DNA of 33,588 nt from Nitrospira sp. UBA6493 (GCA_002435325.1 DJMJ01000049.1:1-33588); one strand, 5' to 3'; positions 8,854 through 16,860 are shown, counted from the first letter of the stretch. Numbers and translations are program-made. Notes: generated from the sequence alone by a model not told the origin.

Positions 8854-8869
8854 ATTGCTTGAAAGCAAT
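8854..8869. promoter_or_regulatory. Palindrome upstream of argD, candidate operator
   Basis: A perfect inverted repeat, ATTGCTT-GA-AAGCAAT, lies about 45 bases upstream of argD in the leader/promoter region of the arg-lys-dap unit. It does not match the usual ArgR box (TGAAT...ATTCA). It could be a site for another dimeric regulator. No confident -35/-10 pair was placed around it. Confidence 0.4.
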
Positions 8870-8980
8870 AAGTAGAGCGGGCAAAACGGGCCTGTGGCCG
8901 CTGACTGATTCCGGATCCAGCCGTCAGACATTTGCTATTCGCCACGTGCTCCGATCTGAAATGTGATAAGCTCTCTCGTC

Positions 8981-9649
8981 ATGCCGTCCTGTAGCCAGTG
9001 CCACCAGCCTAACTCCGACGACGCAAACTTTTGCGCTCAATGTGGCACCGCTCTCGGAGCCGCCACAACGACCAGCCCTGCGGAAAATACGACAGCCGAG
9101 GAGATTGCTGAGGCCCCAGCTTATACTCCGGTATCGGACCAGGACCTGTGGCGCCAATTCATCGGTCCCCATTCGGACTATTACCTGGGACAATTCAAAA
9201 AGTTCTCTTCGAACGGCCAGCCCAAATTCGCCCTGAGCTGGAATTGGCCTGCCTTTCTCTACATTTCGTTTCTCTGGTTTCTCTACCGAAAAATGTATCT
9301 CCATGCCTTTGTCTACGCCATCGGTCCGATGGTCTCCAGTTATCTCACCGGCGATATCAGCGGGAGCCTCGTCTGGAGCATCATGGCCGGAGCCACGGCC
9401 AATTACCTGTACTACTGGCACTGCAAAGAAGGGATCGCGGAGATCAGGAAAGCAGGGAAGTTGAATCCAGCCGTACAGGAAGAGGCGATCAAAGAGTCCG
9501 GTGGCGTGCAGCCCTACGTGATCTATGTGGGCATCGCGCTCTATGTACTCGCGCTCGCCGGCCTGGTGAAGATGATCCAGGACGGCCCGCAAGAGGGAGA
9601 CAAGACGCTTCCCCGCCCTGCCAAACCGGCCTCGATGATCTCAACATAG
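8981..9649 (+). CDS. Zinc-ribbon membrane protein with DUF2628-like domain
   Basis: The N-terminus holds a zinc ribbon (CSQC near residue 4, then CAQC about 16 residues later). A low-complexity Ala/Thr/Glu linker follows, and then a membrane domain with the pattern NWPAFLY...LWFLYRKMYLHAF, which resembles the DUF2628 family found in inner-membrane proteins of unknown function. A last hydrophobic helix lies near residues 178-196 (YVIYVGIALYVLALAGL). The ATG at 8981 begins exactly at the zinc ribbon. A GTG six codons upstream is the only longer option. Neither has a strong Shine-Dalgarno sequence. It is divergent from argD. The function is unknown. Confidence 0.8.
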   Translation: MPSCSQCHQPNSDDANFCAQCGTALGAATTTSPAENTTAEEIAEAPAYTPVSDQDLWRQFIGPHSDYYLGQFKKFSSNGQPKFALSWNWPAFLYISFLWFLYRKMYLHAFVYAIGPMVSSYLTGDISGSLVWSIMAGATANYLYYWHCKEGIAEIRKAGKLNPAVQEEAIKESGGVQPYVIYVGIALYVLALAGLVKMIQDGPQEGDKTLPRPAKPASMIST

Positions 9650-9666
9650 ACTCTCCAAACCGCGCA

Positions 9667-10494
9667 CTAGCTTCGCTGCCGCTGCCAGCCAATCCACGCT
9701 TGGAACCACTGAAAGTCCTGTTCGTAGGCGGCGCCGCCCGAATCGACAGCCTCTTGCTTCTGCCCCAATTGCTGATAGGTGCGCGGCCAATTTTTCTGCC
9801 ACCAGGATTTGAGCTCATCCGGCGGATAGGGCTGCCCATTGGCTTGCAGAATGCCACCGGCGGCACACAACGGCGCCACAAGCGGCCAATAGCGATCTTT
9901 CCCCAGACCAAGGCTGCGAAGATGCTCCCGCAATAGAAAGACCACCCACAATTCGGCGCTGTGTTTCTTGTTGTGCTTGAACGGCTGCGTCTGCCGTAGC
10001 GGAACGGGATCGAACTGCTTCACGATAGACGTATAGTCCGGGCCTCCGTACGTTCCAGCCGCTTCAGCCAGCCCTTCGATCATATTGGCCAATTCGACTT
10101 CGACCACCGGCGAACCACTGATTCGCTTGCCGGACTCTGAATCGGACAGCGGACCGGGGGTCGTCAACAGTTCGATCAGGGGCTTCAACTCGCGCAGCCG
10201 GCTCGCGGCCGCCTTCAAGATCTGCTCGGACTCTAGCCAGTAATCCGGATCGTTTTTAGTCAGCCGTTCGCGGCCTGGCGGAGGTAACACGGTCGGCACC
10301 CAATAGCGCATGAGCACGAACAGGACATAGTCCACCTGTCCGCCAACCTGACTGATGCGCTCCAACAGATTTCCGGATTGCACGGCCTTGAAAAATTCTT
10401 GGGCGCGGTCGAGCACCGCCAATCGCTCGGCCATCCGGCACCACCAGGCTTCCGGCGAGGGCCAATCGGTGTCAGAAGCTGAAGACATCGTCAT
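9667..10494 (-). CDS. Hypothetical protein, family not recognised
   Basis: This gene encodes 275 residues with no signal peptide and no membrane segment. It is notably rich in Trp and Tyr (AWWCRM, RYWVP, DYWLES, SWWQKNWP), with long amphipathic stretches, so it is probably a soluble helical protein. I see no nucleotide-binding loop, metal-binding cluster or known catalytic motif, and I assign no function. The ATG at 10494 is followed by a second ATG two codons later, and either could be used. It converges with the zinc-ribbon gene, leaving 17 bases between stops, and is divergent from gpmA. Intact length and consistent composition argue for a real gene. Confidence 0.7.
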   Translation of the reverse strand: MTMSSASDTDWPSPEAWWCRMAERLAVLDRAQEFFKAVQSGNLLERISQVGGQVDYVLFVLMRYWVPTVLPPPGRERLTKNDPDYWLESEQILKAAASRLRELKPLIELLTTPGPLSDSESGKRISGSPVVEVELANMIEGLAEAAGTYGGPDYTSIVKQFDPVPLRQTQPFKHNKKHSAELWVVFLLREHLRSLGLGKDRYWPLVAPLCAAGGILQANGQPYPPDELKSWWQKNWPRTYQQLGQKQEAVDSGGAAYEQDFQWFQAWIGWQRQRS

Positions 10495-10563
10495 GAGCTG
10501 TTGATTTCCGCATGGAGGGACTCGCGCGACATGGTACTGCCGAGGGCCGGCGAAAGCAACCGC

Positions 10564-10591
10564 TTGACTTGGTGAACCATTCCAGTATTCT
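10564..10591 (+). promoter_or_regulatory. Sigma70-type promoter for gpmA
   Basis: TTGACT (10564-10569), a 16-base spacer and TATTCT (10586-10591) form a good vegetative promoter. The expected start point near 10598 leaves a leader of about 37 bases to the gpmA ATG at 10635, and it rules out the longer upstream start of that frame. Confidence 0.6.
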
Positions 10592-10634
10592 TGGGCCAGC
10601 TTCAGCCTGTGGTATCGAGAAGAAGGAGAGACTC

Positions 10635-11240
10635 ATGGCTCGCTTGGTCCTGCTGCGTCATGGCGAATCACAATGGAATCTGGAAAACCGTTTCACCGGA
10701 TGGGTCGATGTGCCCCTCTCCCCTCGGGGAATTGAGGAAGCCACGAAAGCCGGCGAGAAATTACGCGGCTTCACTTTCAATCGGGCCTTCACCTCCGTTC
10801 TGACGCGAGCGAATGAAACCCTGCGGCTGGCCCTGGAAGTCATCGGGCAAACCAACATCCCCGTCGAAAAAGACAAGGCGCTGAACGAGCGCATGTATGG
10901 AGAACTCCAAGGCCTCAACAAAGCGGAAACGGCCAAGAAATACGGCGACGATCAGGTCAAAATCTGGCGGCGCAGTTACGATGTCCGCCCGCCGGGCGGA
11001 GAAAGCTTGAAAGACACAGCCGAACGGGTGCTGCCGTACTACGAGAGCAGGATCAAGCCCTTCCTCTTGAAGGACGAGACCATTCTCATCGCCGCGCACG
11101 GCAACAGTTTGCGCGCCCTGGTGATGGAACTGGAACAGCTTTCACGGGAGCAGGTATTAGAGCTGAACATACCAACCGGCGCGCCGTTGCTCTACGAGCT
11201 CGACACGACTGGGAAAGTGTTGTCGCACAAGTATCTGTAA
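10635..11240 (+). CDS. gpmA: 2,3-bisphosphoglycerate-dependent phosphoglycerate mutase
   Basis: This enzyme interconverts 3- and 2-phosphoglycerate in glycolysis and gluconeogenesis. The phosphohistidine motif LLRHGES starts at residue 6, with His9 as the phospho-acceptor. RMYGELQG and the second active-site His in AAHGNSLRAL are intact, and the NIPTGAPL segment is typical of the GpmA branch. At 201 residues it is shorter than the E. coli enzyme (about 250) and fits the compact subgroup lacking an insert. The start has GAAGGAGA seven bases upstream and the promoter listed above. Upstream in-frame codons are not used. The gene ends just before a REP-like element. Confidence 0.92.
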   Translation: MARLVLLRHGESQWNLENRFTGWVDVPLSPRGIEEATKAGEKLRGFTFNRAFTSVLTRANETLRLALEVIGQTNIPVEKDKALNERMYGELQGLNKAETAKKYGDDQVKIWRRSYDVRPPGGESLKDTAERVLPYYESRIKPFLLKDETILIAAHGNSLRALVMELEQLSREQVLELNIPTGAPLLYELDTTGKVLSHKYL

Positions 11241-11252
11241 AAGAGTTGGTTT

Positions 11253-11317
11253 CAGGCAGTTCAAAAAGGCCGTCCGGAAAGGCGGGATCCAGCGCTGGCG
11301 GGCTTTTCAACAGCCTG
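11253..11317. repeat. REP/MITE-like element with imperfect terminal inverted repeats
   Basis: Two imperfect arms of about 21-23 bases face each other: CAGGCAGTTCAAAAAGGCC at 11253 onward, and the reverse complement of GGCTTTTCAACAGCCTG ending at 11317. Reading inward from both ends gives CAGGC(A/T)GTT(C/G)AAAA. The centre also holds a small GC-rich palindrome (CCAGCGCTGG). It lies exactly between the stops of two convergent genes. Elements of this look are scattered in many environmental bacterial genomes, but only one copy was noticed here. It may also act as a bidirectional terminator. Confidence 0.55.
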
Positions 11318-11794
11318 CTAGCGCGTATCGTCGAGCAATGCGGCATACTGATCGACCGGCACATAATCGATGAGCAGCACCAGCAGCTTTTGACGATCGT
11401 CGGAAGACACGGCCCGCTGGTCTTCCACGATGGTCGCGGCCTCCGCGCAGAGCGCCAGAGGACTAAGCTGGTCTTCCATAAGCCGGCAATAGTGGCCCAA
11501 CCGGTCGTCCAGCTCAGCGCGATACTTCGCCCAGGCTCCCAGTCCGAACGTCCCCGCCGTCCACTTGGCAGTCACTGAATCAAAGAGCAATTCGCCGATC
11601 ACGCCTCTGTATCTTTTCAAGATGTGGGCATCGACCGCCGCGAGAATCCAGTAGAGATTTAACGACAGAATTTCCCGCGCGACCTGCCTCGCCTGGGCCT
11701 CGGTAACGTCGATGCCGTACTCCTGCATCTGATCCACCGTGACAGGCTGCGGCATCGCATCGAACAGGGCTGTTGCAGCTTCTTTCGGTGTCAT
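11318..11794 (-). CDS. Hypothetical protein, family not recognised
   Basis: This gene encodes 158 residues, soluble and mostly helical, acidic, with no signal peptide and no recognised motif. The start at 11794 is preceded by AGAGGA at a 7-base spacing. The open frame extends further upstream, but the N-terminal extension is Arg/Pro-rich and does not look coding. The stop codon abuts the inverted-repeat element that separates it from gpmA. I can assign no function. It and the 9667-10494 orphan flank gpmA, which may be chance. Confidence 0.7.
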   Translation of the reverse strand: MTPKEAATALFDAMPQPVTVDQMQEYGIDVTEAQARQVAREILSLNLYWILAAVDAHILKRYRGVIGELLFDSVTAKWTAGTFGLGAWAKYRAELDDRLGHYCRLMEDQLSPLALCAEAATIVEDQRAVSSDDRQKLLVLLIDYVPVDQYAALLDDTR

Positions 11795-11905
11795 GCGCAA
11801 TTTCCTCTGACCACAATTCCGCCTCGACGGTCGAGGATACTGCACCGGCAATTCGACACTCAAGCGCCTTGTTCAACTCATGCGGCTATGCTAGATTGCC
11901 GCTTC

Positions 11906-12475
11906 ATGATCACTACTCTCACGACCATACCTCAACGCTGTGCCCGCCTCCTCGCAGGCATCGTTGCCGGCCTTCTTGTATTGACGATTCTGATTGCTCC
12001 GGCCCGGGCGGAAGACAATCGCTGGGGATTCGGTTCAGATCTCGGGCTGACCACCGGAACGGTGGATGGCACCGTCTTCACGCTGGGATTCAATCTCGAC
12101 TATTACGTAGATCGAAATTTTTCGTTCGGTCCGATGTTGCAGATCAGCCCGACCGGCAATTTGTTTCAATTTGCCTTTGCCGGCGTCGGAAAATACCACG
12201 TCCGGTTGAGCAATGGTTTTAATCTCGTGCCCTTTACCGGCATCGGCCTGATCCATGCGGACCTCGATCGTGGCACCGGTGCCGCCCGCATCGATCGGAA
12301 CGATACCAGTTGGTATATCCCGATCGGCCTGTCCCTTGAGTATCAGGTAATTCACAATATCGCCATCTCTTCCACACTGATCGTCAATCTGCACGACATC
12401 AATCTCGCGCCATCACTCCCGGAGAAAAACCGGAACAGCGTGGCGCTCATGTTCGGATTCCGCTGGGGCCCGTAG
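11906..12475 (+). CDS. Outer-membrane beta-barrel protein
   Basis: A signal peptide of about 35 residues ends at APARA before Glu-Asp. The mature chain of about 155 residues is a series of alternating hydrophobic/polar strands rich in Gly, Phe and Tyr, ending in FGFRWGP, as expected for a small 8-strand barrel of the OmpW/OmpA-N type. The role is unknown. No Shine-Dalgarno sequence precedes the ATG. A possible promoter (TTGTTC at 11869, 17-base spacer, TAGATT at 11892) would start transcription almost at the ATG, so translation could be leaderless, or the true promoter lies elsewhere. An ATG six codons upstream is the other option. Confidence 0.75.
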   Translation: MITTLTTIPQRCARLLAGIVAGLLVLTILIAPARAEDNRWGFGSDLGLTTGTVDGTVFTLGFNLDYYVDRNFSFGPMLQISPTGNLFQFAFAGVGKYHVRLSNGFNLVPFTGIGLIHADLDRGTGAARIDRNDTSWYIPIGLSLEYQVIHNIAISSTLIVNLHDINLAPSLPEKNRNSVALMFGFRWGP

Positions 12476-12534
12476 CAGGCCACCCGCAAACTCACCATTC
12501 GTACTCAGGGGAAAACAGGCGAAAGAGCCGGAGG

Positions 12535-13557
12535 CTAAGCCGCCTTGGCTCGCTGCCAGCGGAGCCCGACGTTGAGGAGTTCCTGGAGCAGATCTTTGTA
12601 ACTGTAGCGGGCTTTTTCGGCTGAGTCGGCAAAGTCTTCGTCGTGGGCAATCTGGGGATTGGGATTCGCCTCCAGGACAAAGACCTGGCCGGCGGCATCC
12701 ATGCGCAGGTCGATCCGCGCATAGCCGCTGAGTCCGAGGGCGCGGTATACCCGCTTCGCCAGATGCTGAATTTCCTGCGCCTTGCAATCGGCAAGATTCT
12801 TCGCCTTCTCTGAACGAATCCCGTACTTGTCCTGATACTTCCGGCTCCATTTCACCCGCTGCGTGGCAATCCGCTTGGCATCCTCCGGAAGCTTATCCAT
12901 GATGAGCTCCCACACCGGCAGGACTTGCAGATGCCCGTTGCCCATCACTCCGACATAGAATTCACGCCCCTCGATATACTGTTCGATCAAAGCCCCGGTG
13001 CCGACGTTCTGGTGAATAAAGGCCACCCGCTCTTTGAGTTTGTCATCGTCATCGACGATCGACGCTTGTGAAATGCCGAGGGACGCTTCCTCGCTAACCG
13101 ATTTCACGATTAGCGGAAACTCCAAGCCCTTCGGGCGCTTCATGCTGCGGCCTTGCGGCACAACCATGAAATCGGGATAGGGAATCCGATGGAAGGAGAG
13201 GACTTTCTTCGTGAGGGCTTTATCCCGCGCCAGCATCAGCCCTCGCGGATTGCACCCGGTATAGGGCATGTGCAGCAGCTCCAGATACGATACGACGTTC
13301 TGGTCGTAAATCGCGACTCCGTCGAATTCCTCCAAGAGATTGAACGCGATGTGCGGATGCCACTCTTCAATGGCCGTTCGGATCACACCCAAATCGCTTT
13401 TGACACCGAGCGGACGAACCTCATGGCCCAATTTCTTCAGAGTCGAGACCACATCATATTCGGTCTTCCACTCGGCCATGGCGAGATCATGACCGCTCAG
13501 ATCTTCAGGCGGCACCAGATCCTCATGCATCAGAACGAGAATCCTGAGCCGTTTCAT
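12535..13557 (-). CDS. D-Ala-D-Ala-ligase-like ATP-grasp protein
   Basis: This is a 340-residue protein of the ATP-grasp fold. An N-terminal Rossmann-like part (RILVLMHEDL, then HPHIAFNLLEEFDG) resembles the D-alanine ligase pre-ATP-grasp domain. The central part has TGCNPRGLMLARDKALTK (residues 100-117) and the ATP-binding PLIVKSVSEEASLGIS (148-163). The C-terminal metal-binding ARIDLRMD (280-287) and EANPNPQI (296-303) complete the core. EANPNP replaces the usual ENT-PG segment of true Ddl enzymes, so the substrate is probably not D-Ala-D-Ala. The ATG overlaps the upstream metallopeptidase stop (ATGA), so the two are translationally coupled. It is expected to form an amide or peptide bond using ATP; the substrate is unknown. 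Confidence 0.85.
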   Translation of the reverse strand: MKRLRILVLMHEDLVPPEDLSGHDLAMAEWKTEYDVVSTLKKLGHEVRPLGVKSDLGVIRTAIEEWHPHIAFNLLEEFDGVAIYDQNVVSYLELLHMPYTGCNPRGLMLARDKALTKKVLSFHRIPYPDFMVVPQGRSMKRPKGLEFPLIVKSVSEEASLGISQASIVDDDDKLKERVAFIHQNVGTGALIEQYIEGREFYVGVMGNGHLQVLPVWELIMDKLPEDAKRIATQRVKWSRKYQDKYGIRSEKAKNLADCKAQEIQHLAKRVYRALGLSGYARIDLRMDAAGQVFVLEANPNPQIAHDEDFADSAEKARYSYKDLLQELLNVGLRWQRAKAA

Positions 13558-14615
13558 AGCGCCACCCGATGTCGGCCACTGCGCAGATAGTTCATCGTAT
13601 GGACGGTCAGCAGAATGGTAAAGTCCAGTTTGGCCTGCTCTTCCGGCACCGTCAGGTGCAGGTCTAACTGACGACACCGCCGAATCATCGCCTCCAGCAC
13701 CTGATCAATTGTGTATTGGTACTCCCCGGTCCAACTTGCCACCTTGCGGCGGACCTCCCGGCGAAAGCGGTTTAAGAAGGTGACGGCATTGAGCTTCCCG
13801 GAATGGGCCGGCGCCTCTGAAAACAGGCGCTTCAGGTCGGGGTCATAAAACGACGCCCGCTCAACGCCATAATGATTACGCTTGTGCGCGTAATGCTCGC
13901 GCAACGTGGCCTTCAGGCTGGGCAACGGATCGATCTCTTCTCGTGTCATAATTTTGGGTGCCACCCCAGCCAGTTCCTGCATCAGCGTATCCACGTAGCG
14001 AATCTTCTTGAGCACCGGCCACCCGCAGTACCGCTCTTCCCACATGGAATCCGGCGTCAACCACACGGCGAACGTCTCCGCAAAATCTTCGTCGGGATGG
14101 CTTTGAGCATACCAAACATCAAGATGCCGGACAAAACTCCGGCTATAGGGCCTGGGCGTATAGTACTTGGGATAGGCCTGAGATGATTTGCCAAAGATAG
14201 CTTGCCTGCTACGGCGGCGCCGAATGCCGTAGGCGTTTTCGATCGCGTGGCCGGCTTCATGGCGAAGAATGCGAAGACACCACTCCGGCGTCCCCCCCTC
14301 CACTTCAAGCATCTGGGCCAGTTCCAATTTCGCCAGCCGTGGATGCACCAGATAAAACGGGATGGCGATGCCGGGAATCCCGTCAGGCGTGAACCATTCG
14401 TTCGAAAGCCAGTAGTGGGGACGGAAAAGGAGATTTCGGTTGCCTAGTTCTAGATCCAGTTCGGCAATCGGCCCCTCAAGAAAGCTCCCCTTGATTGCCA
14501 GATTGAGGTGGGACATCGGCAGGTCGAGCAGCTGGTCGTCAGACCAATTCGCCCATTCAGGCTCGAGCTGGCCAGATAGCTGGCGTTTAGTAATGTCAGA
14601 GAGTAATCGCTGCAT
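13554..14615 (-). CDS. Putative HExxH zinc metallopeptidase
   Basis: This is a 353-residue protein without a signal peptide, so it is probably cytoplasmic. It contains HEAGH at residues 119-123 (two His zinc ligands and the catalytic Glu). DEDFAETFAVW follows at 175-185, and its Glu180 is well placed to be the third zinc ligand, as in gluzincins. The region between is Arg/Tyr-rich. The C-terminal 130 residues look helical and match nothing I recognise. The ATG at 14615 is preferred. An upstream TTG (14666) overlaps the likely promoter, and neither start has a strong ribosome binding site. It is the first gene of a two-gene unit with an ATP-grasp protein, so it may trim or process what that enzyme makes. 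That role is inference. Confidence 0.8.
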   Translation of the reverse strand: MQRLLSDITKRQLSGQLEPEWANWSDDQLLDLPMSHLNLAIKGSFLEGPIAELDLELGNRNLLFRPHYWLSNEWFTPDGIPGIAIPFYLVHPRLAKLELAQMLEVEGGTPEWCLRILRHEAGHAIENAYGIRRRRSRQAIFGKSSQAYPKYYTPRPYSRSFVRHLDVWYAQSHPDEDFAETFAVWLTPDSMWEERYCGWPVLKKIRYVDTLMQELAGVAPKIMTREEIDPLPSLKATLREHYAHKRNHYGVERASFYDPDLKRLFSEAPAHSGKLNAVTFLNRFRREVRRKVASWTGEYQYTIDQVLEAMIRRCRQLDLHLTVPEEQAKLDFTILLTVHTMNYLRSGRHRVAL

Positions 14616-14665
14616 CGGACAATCGCTTATTCTCTTGTCGTCATATTCTGCATATTTCTTAAGCA

Positions 14666-14674
14666 ACTATAGCA
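14666..14674 (-). promoter_or_regulatory. Possible extended -10 promoter for the peptidase/ATP-grasp unit
   Basis: On the minus strand TGC-TATAGT matches an extended -10 element. No good -35 is seen. The start point would be near 14659, giving a leader of about 45 bases to the ATG at 14615. Confidence 0.3.
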
Positions 14675-14854
14675 GCTGCCGGAGAATTTTCGCCTCTCCG
14701 ATGACTTAGATGCCAGCCGCATTTTGAAAATAGGACAAGCTTGTCACTGAACGTTCAAGAATGAACTACGGGAGCACGAACGGTTCGCCCCTGATCGATA
14801 TCCCTGTGAGCACTCCATCGACAGGTATACTTGCGAGCGGGTACAATCGCCCCC

Positions 14855-15727
14855 ATGCAACCAGCTCCCCTGCAGACTTCGCCTCCAGCCAAGCTGGCCG
14901 ACGAAACAGAAAAGCTTCAGACCAGGCTCTGCCGCCTGGTTGGCCAAGCCATTGCCGACTACCGCCTGATCGAGGACGGCGACAAAGTCATGGTCTGCCT
15001 CTCTGGCGGAAAAGACAGCTACGGCCTGCTGGACATCCTTCTTCTGCTCCGACAGCGCGCCCCGATTCACTTCGACCTTGTGGCAGTGAACCTGGACCAG
15101 AAACAACCGGGGTTTCCCGCTCACGTGCTGCCCGACTACCTGACAAACCGGGGCATCCCGTTCCATATTGAGACCCGCGATACCTATTCGATCGTGAAAC
15201 GCCTGATTCCAGAAGGCCAGACCACCTGCTCACTCTGCTCACGGCTCAGGCGCGGCCACCTCTACCGTATCGCCACAGACCTGGGCGCAACAAAAATTGC
15301 GCTCGGCCATCACCGCGACGACATTAACGAAACCCTCTTTTTGAATCTGTTCTTTACCGGCAAATTGAAGGCCATGCCGCCGAAGCTCCGCTCAAAGGAT
15401 GGACGGCATCTCGTTATCCGGCCGTTGGCCTATGTGAAGGAAGCGGACCTGGCACGGTATGCAGCCTTGCGCTCTTTCCCCATCATTCCCTGTGACCTCT
15501 GCGGATCACAAGAAGACCTCAAGAGAAAAGAGGTGAAGACATTACTCCAACAATGGGAGAACCGGTCGCCCGGCAGCTCGGATAGCGTGGCCGCCGCCAT
15601 AGCCAATGTGGCGCCCTCTCTGTTGATGGATCAGCGACTCTTCAATTTTCATGATCTTCAGGCCTCACCTGGTCACACCAGTGAAGGCGATGCCTGGCTG
15701 GACGCAGCTCCTCCCGCAACAGAATAA
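14855..15727 (+). CDS. ttcA: tRNA 2-thiocytidine(32) synthetase TtcA
   Basis: This enzyme thiolates cytidine 32 of certain tRNAs, using ATP and an iron-sulfur cluster. The PP-loop SGGKDS lies at residues 50-55. The CxxC pair is at Cys125/Cys128 (TCSLC), and a later CDLCG holds Cys213/Cys216, matching the cysteines that bind the cluster. GHHRDDINETLFLNLFF is the typical conserved central segment. The length of 290 residues is usual. The chosen ATG at 14855 removes eight poorly supported residues. A weak ribosome binding site leaves the start slightly uncertain. The gene is transcribed divergently from the metallopeptidase unit, about 240 bases away. Confidence 0.93.
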   Translation: MQPAPLQTSPPAKLADETEKLQTRLCRLVGQAIADYRLIEDGDKVMVCLSGGKDSYGLLDILLLLRQRAPIHFDLVAVNLDQKQPGFPAHVLPDYLTNRGIPFHIETRDTYSIVKRLIPEGQTTCSLCSRLRRGHLYRIATDLGATKIALGHHRDDINETLFLNLFFTGKLKAMPPKLRSKDGRHLVIRPLAYVKEADLARYAALRSFPIIPCDLCGSQEDLKRKEVKTLLQQWENRSPGSSDSVAAAIANVAPSLLMDQRLFNFHDLQASPGHTSEGDAWLDAAPPATE

Positions 15728-15784
15728 GCGTCGATTTCCCAAGCAGAACATCGAACCACGAGGCACCGATGCCCGGGATGGTCC

Positions 15785-16219
15785 ATGCACGATTCACTCT
15801 CTTCAGATGAAGTGAGCCAAACAGCGCCTTCCTGGTGGCCGATCGGCATCACGATACTCGCGATCCTTATGGTTCCGTTCGCCGTCTACTTACTCGCGCC
15901 GTCAGGCCCGTTTCGCGAAGGGGACACGATTTTTTCTGACGGCCAGCAGCACGTCTTTCGCGCTATTAAATTACCATCACCCGCAACCGCCCACGAGACG
16001 ACCTGCCTGCTCGATCCTGGCGCCCCGCTGATTATCGTTCAACGTCCAAGCGACCGCCCTGACGGGACCATTCTGGCTCTGGTGCAAGGAAGCCCTGCCA
16101 GCGAATGGCCCTTCTGCCGTCCCCAGACTGAGGTCGTTCTGAAACCGCATCAGATTGTTCAAAAAACCGAGCCGCTCGGCGAGATACAGAAGAAGCTGGC
16201 CGAATTGATGGGACGATGA
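15785..16219 (+). CDS. Membrane-anchored hypothetical protein
   Basis: This gene encodes 144 residues with a single transmembrane helix near residues 17-38 (WWPIGITILAILMVPFAVYLLA). A soluble domain of about 100 residues follows, presumably on the outer side of the inner membrane. It contains two Cys (in TTCLLD and WPFCRP) that could form a disulfide, and several beta-like stretches. The C-terminus is a Lys/Glu helix. I do not recognise the family. It follows ttcA by 57 bases on the same strand and may share its transcript. Confidence 0.7.
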   Translation: MHDSLSSDEVSQTAPSWWPIGITILAILMVPFAVYLLAPSGPFREGDTIFSDGQQHVFRAIKLPSPATAHETTCLLDPGAPLIIVQRPSDRPDGTILALVQGSPASEWPFCRPQTEVVLKPHQIVQKTEPLGEIQKKLAELMGR

Positions 16220-16236
16220 CGAGGGAGACGGATCAG

Positions 16237-16782
16237 CTAGGACTTCAGTTTCGCCGTAAACTGTTTTCTAAACTTCGCCACTTTGGGCCCCACCACAAAT
16301 TGGCAATAGCCCTGGAGAGGATTTCTGGCAAAGTACTCTTGATGGTATTGCTCCGCCTCATACCACGTAGACGCCGGAACAATCTCCGTCACCAACGGAT
16401 TGTCAAATAGGCCCGCCTGCGTCACCTCTGCCTTTACCGCTTCCGCCTCCTGTTGCTGTTCAGGAGAATGGAAGAAAATGGCTGAACGGTATTGCGTCCC
16501 TTCGTCATTGCCTTGACGATTCAACGTGGTGGGATCATGAATCGCAAAGAAGATCTCCAGCAATTGCCGGTATGAAATGATCTTTGGATCATAGGTAACA
16601 CGGACCGCCTCGGCATGTCCCGTTCGTCCCCCACACACCGCATCGTAAGACGGATTTTCAACCGCCCCTCCGATATAACCCGATTCGACCGAGAGCACCC
16701 CCTTCACCTGATCAAAGACCGCTTCTAAGCACCAGAAGCAGCCACCGGCAAGGGTTGCGATTTCAGTGATGGCATTAACCAA
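16237..16782 (-). CDS. msrA: Peptide-methionine (S)-S-oxide reductase
   Basis: This enzyme repairs oxidised methionine in proteins (S-sulfoxide form). The active site GCFWC is at residues 14-18, with Cys15 as the nucleophile. The conserved GYIGG, the substrate-pocket GHAEAVRVTYDP and the YRSAIFFHSPEQ segment are all intact. The length of 181 residues is normal for a single-domain MsrA; no MsrB part is fused. The start is TTG, with GGAG five bases upstream (GGAGAGCTTTG), and no ATG lies closer to the family N-terminus. The gene converges with the membrane-anchored orphan, leaving 17 bases between stops. Confidence 0.95.
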   Translation of the reverse strand: MVNAITEIATLAGGCFWCLEAVFDQVKGVLSVESGYIGGAVENPSYDAVCGGRTGHAEAVRVTYDPKIISYRQLLEIFFAIHDPTTLNRQGNDEGTQYRSAIFFHSPEQQQEAEAVKAEVTQAGLFDNPLVTEIVPASTWYEAEQYHQEYFARNPLQGYCQFVVGPKVAKFRKQFTAKLKS

Positions 16783-16860
16783 AGCTCTCCGCCTCCCCGA
16801 AACGATTGACGTTTAATCGACTGACCGCACGACCGGACCAGACAGGCATACACCAACCAT

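Noticed and set aside
8924..9592. 222-residue minus-strand frame over the zinc-ribbon gene
   Set aside because: The opposite strand carries the zinc ribbon and membrane pattern; this frame has no features and no start signal.
14616..14666. Longer TTG start for the metallopeptidase
   Set aside because: It would begin inside the likely -10 element and adds residues with no ribosome binding site support.
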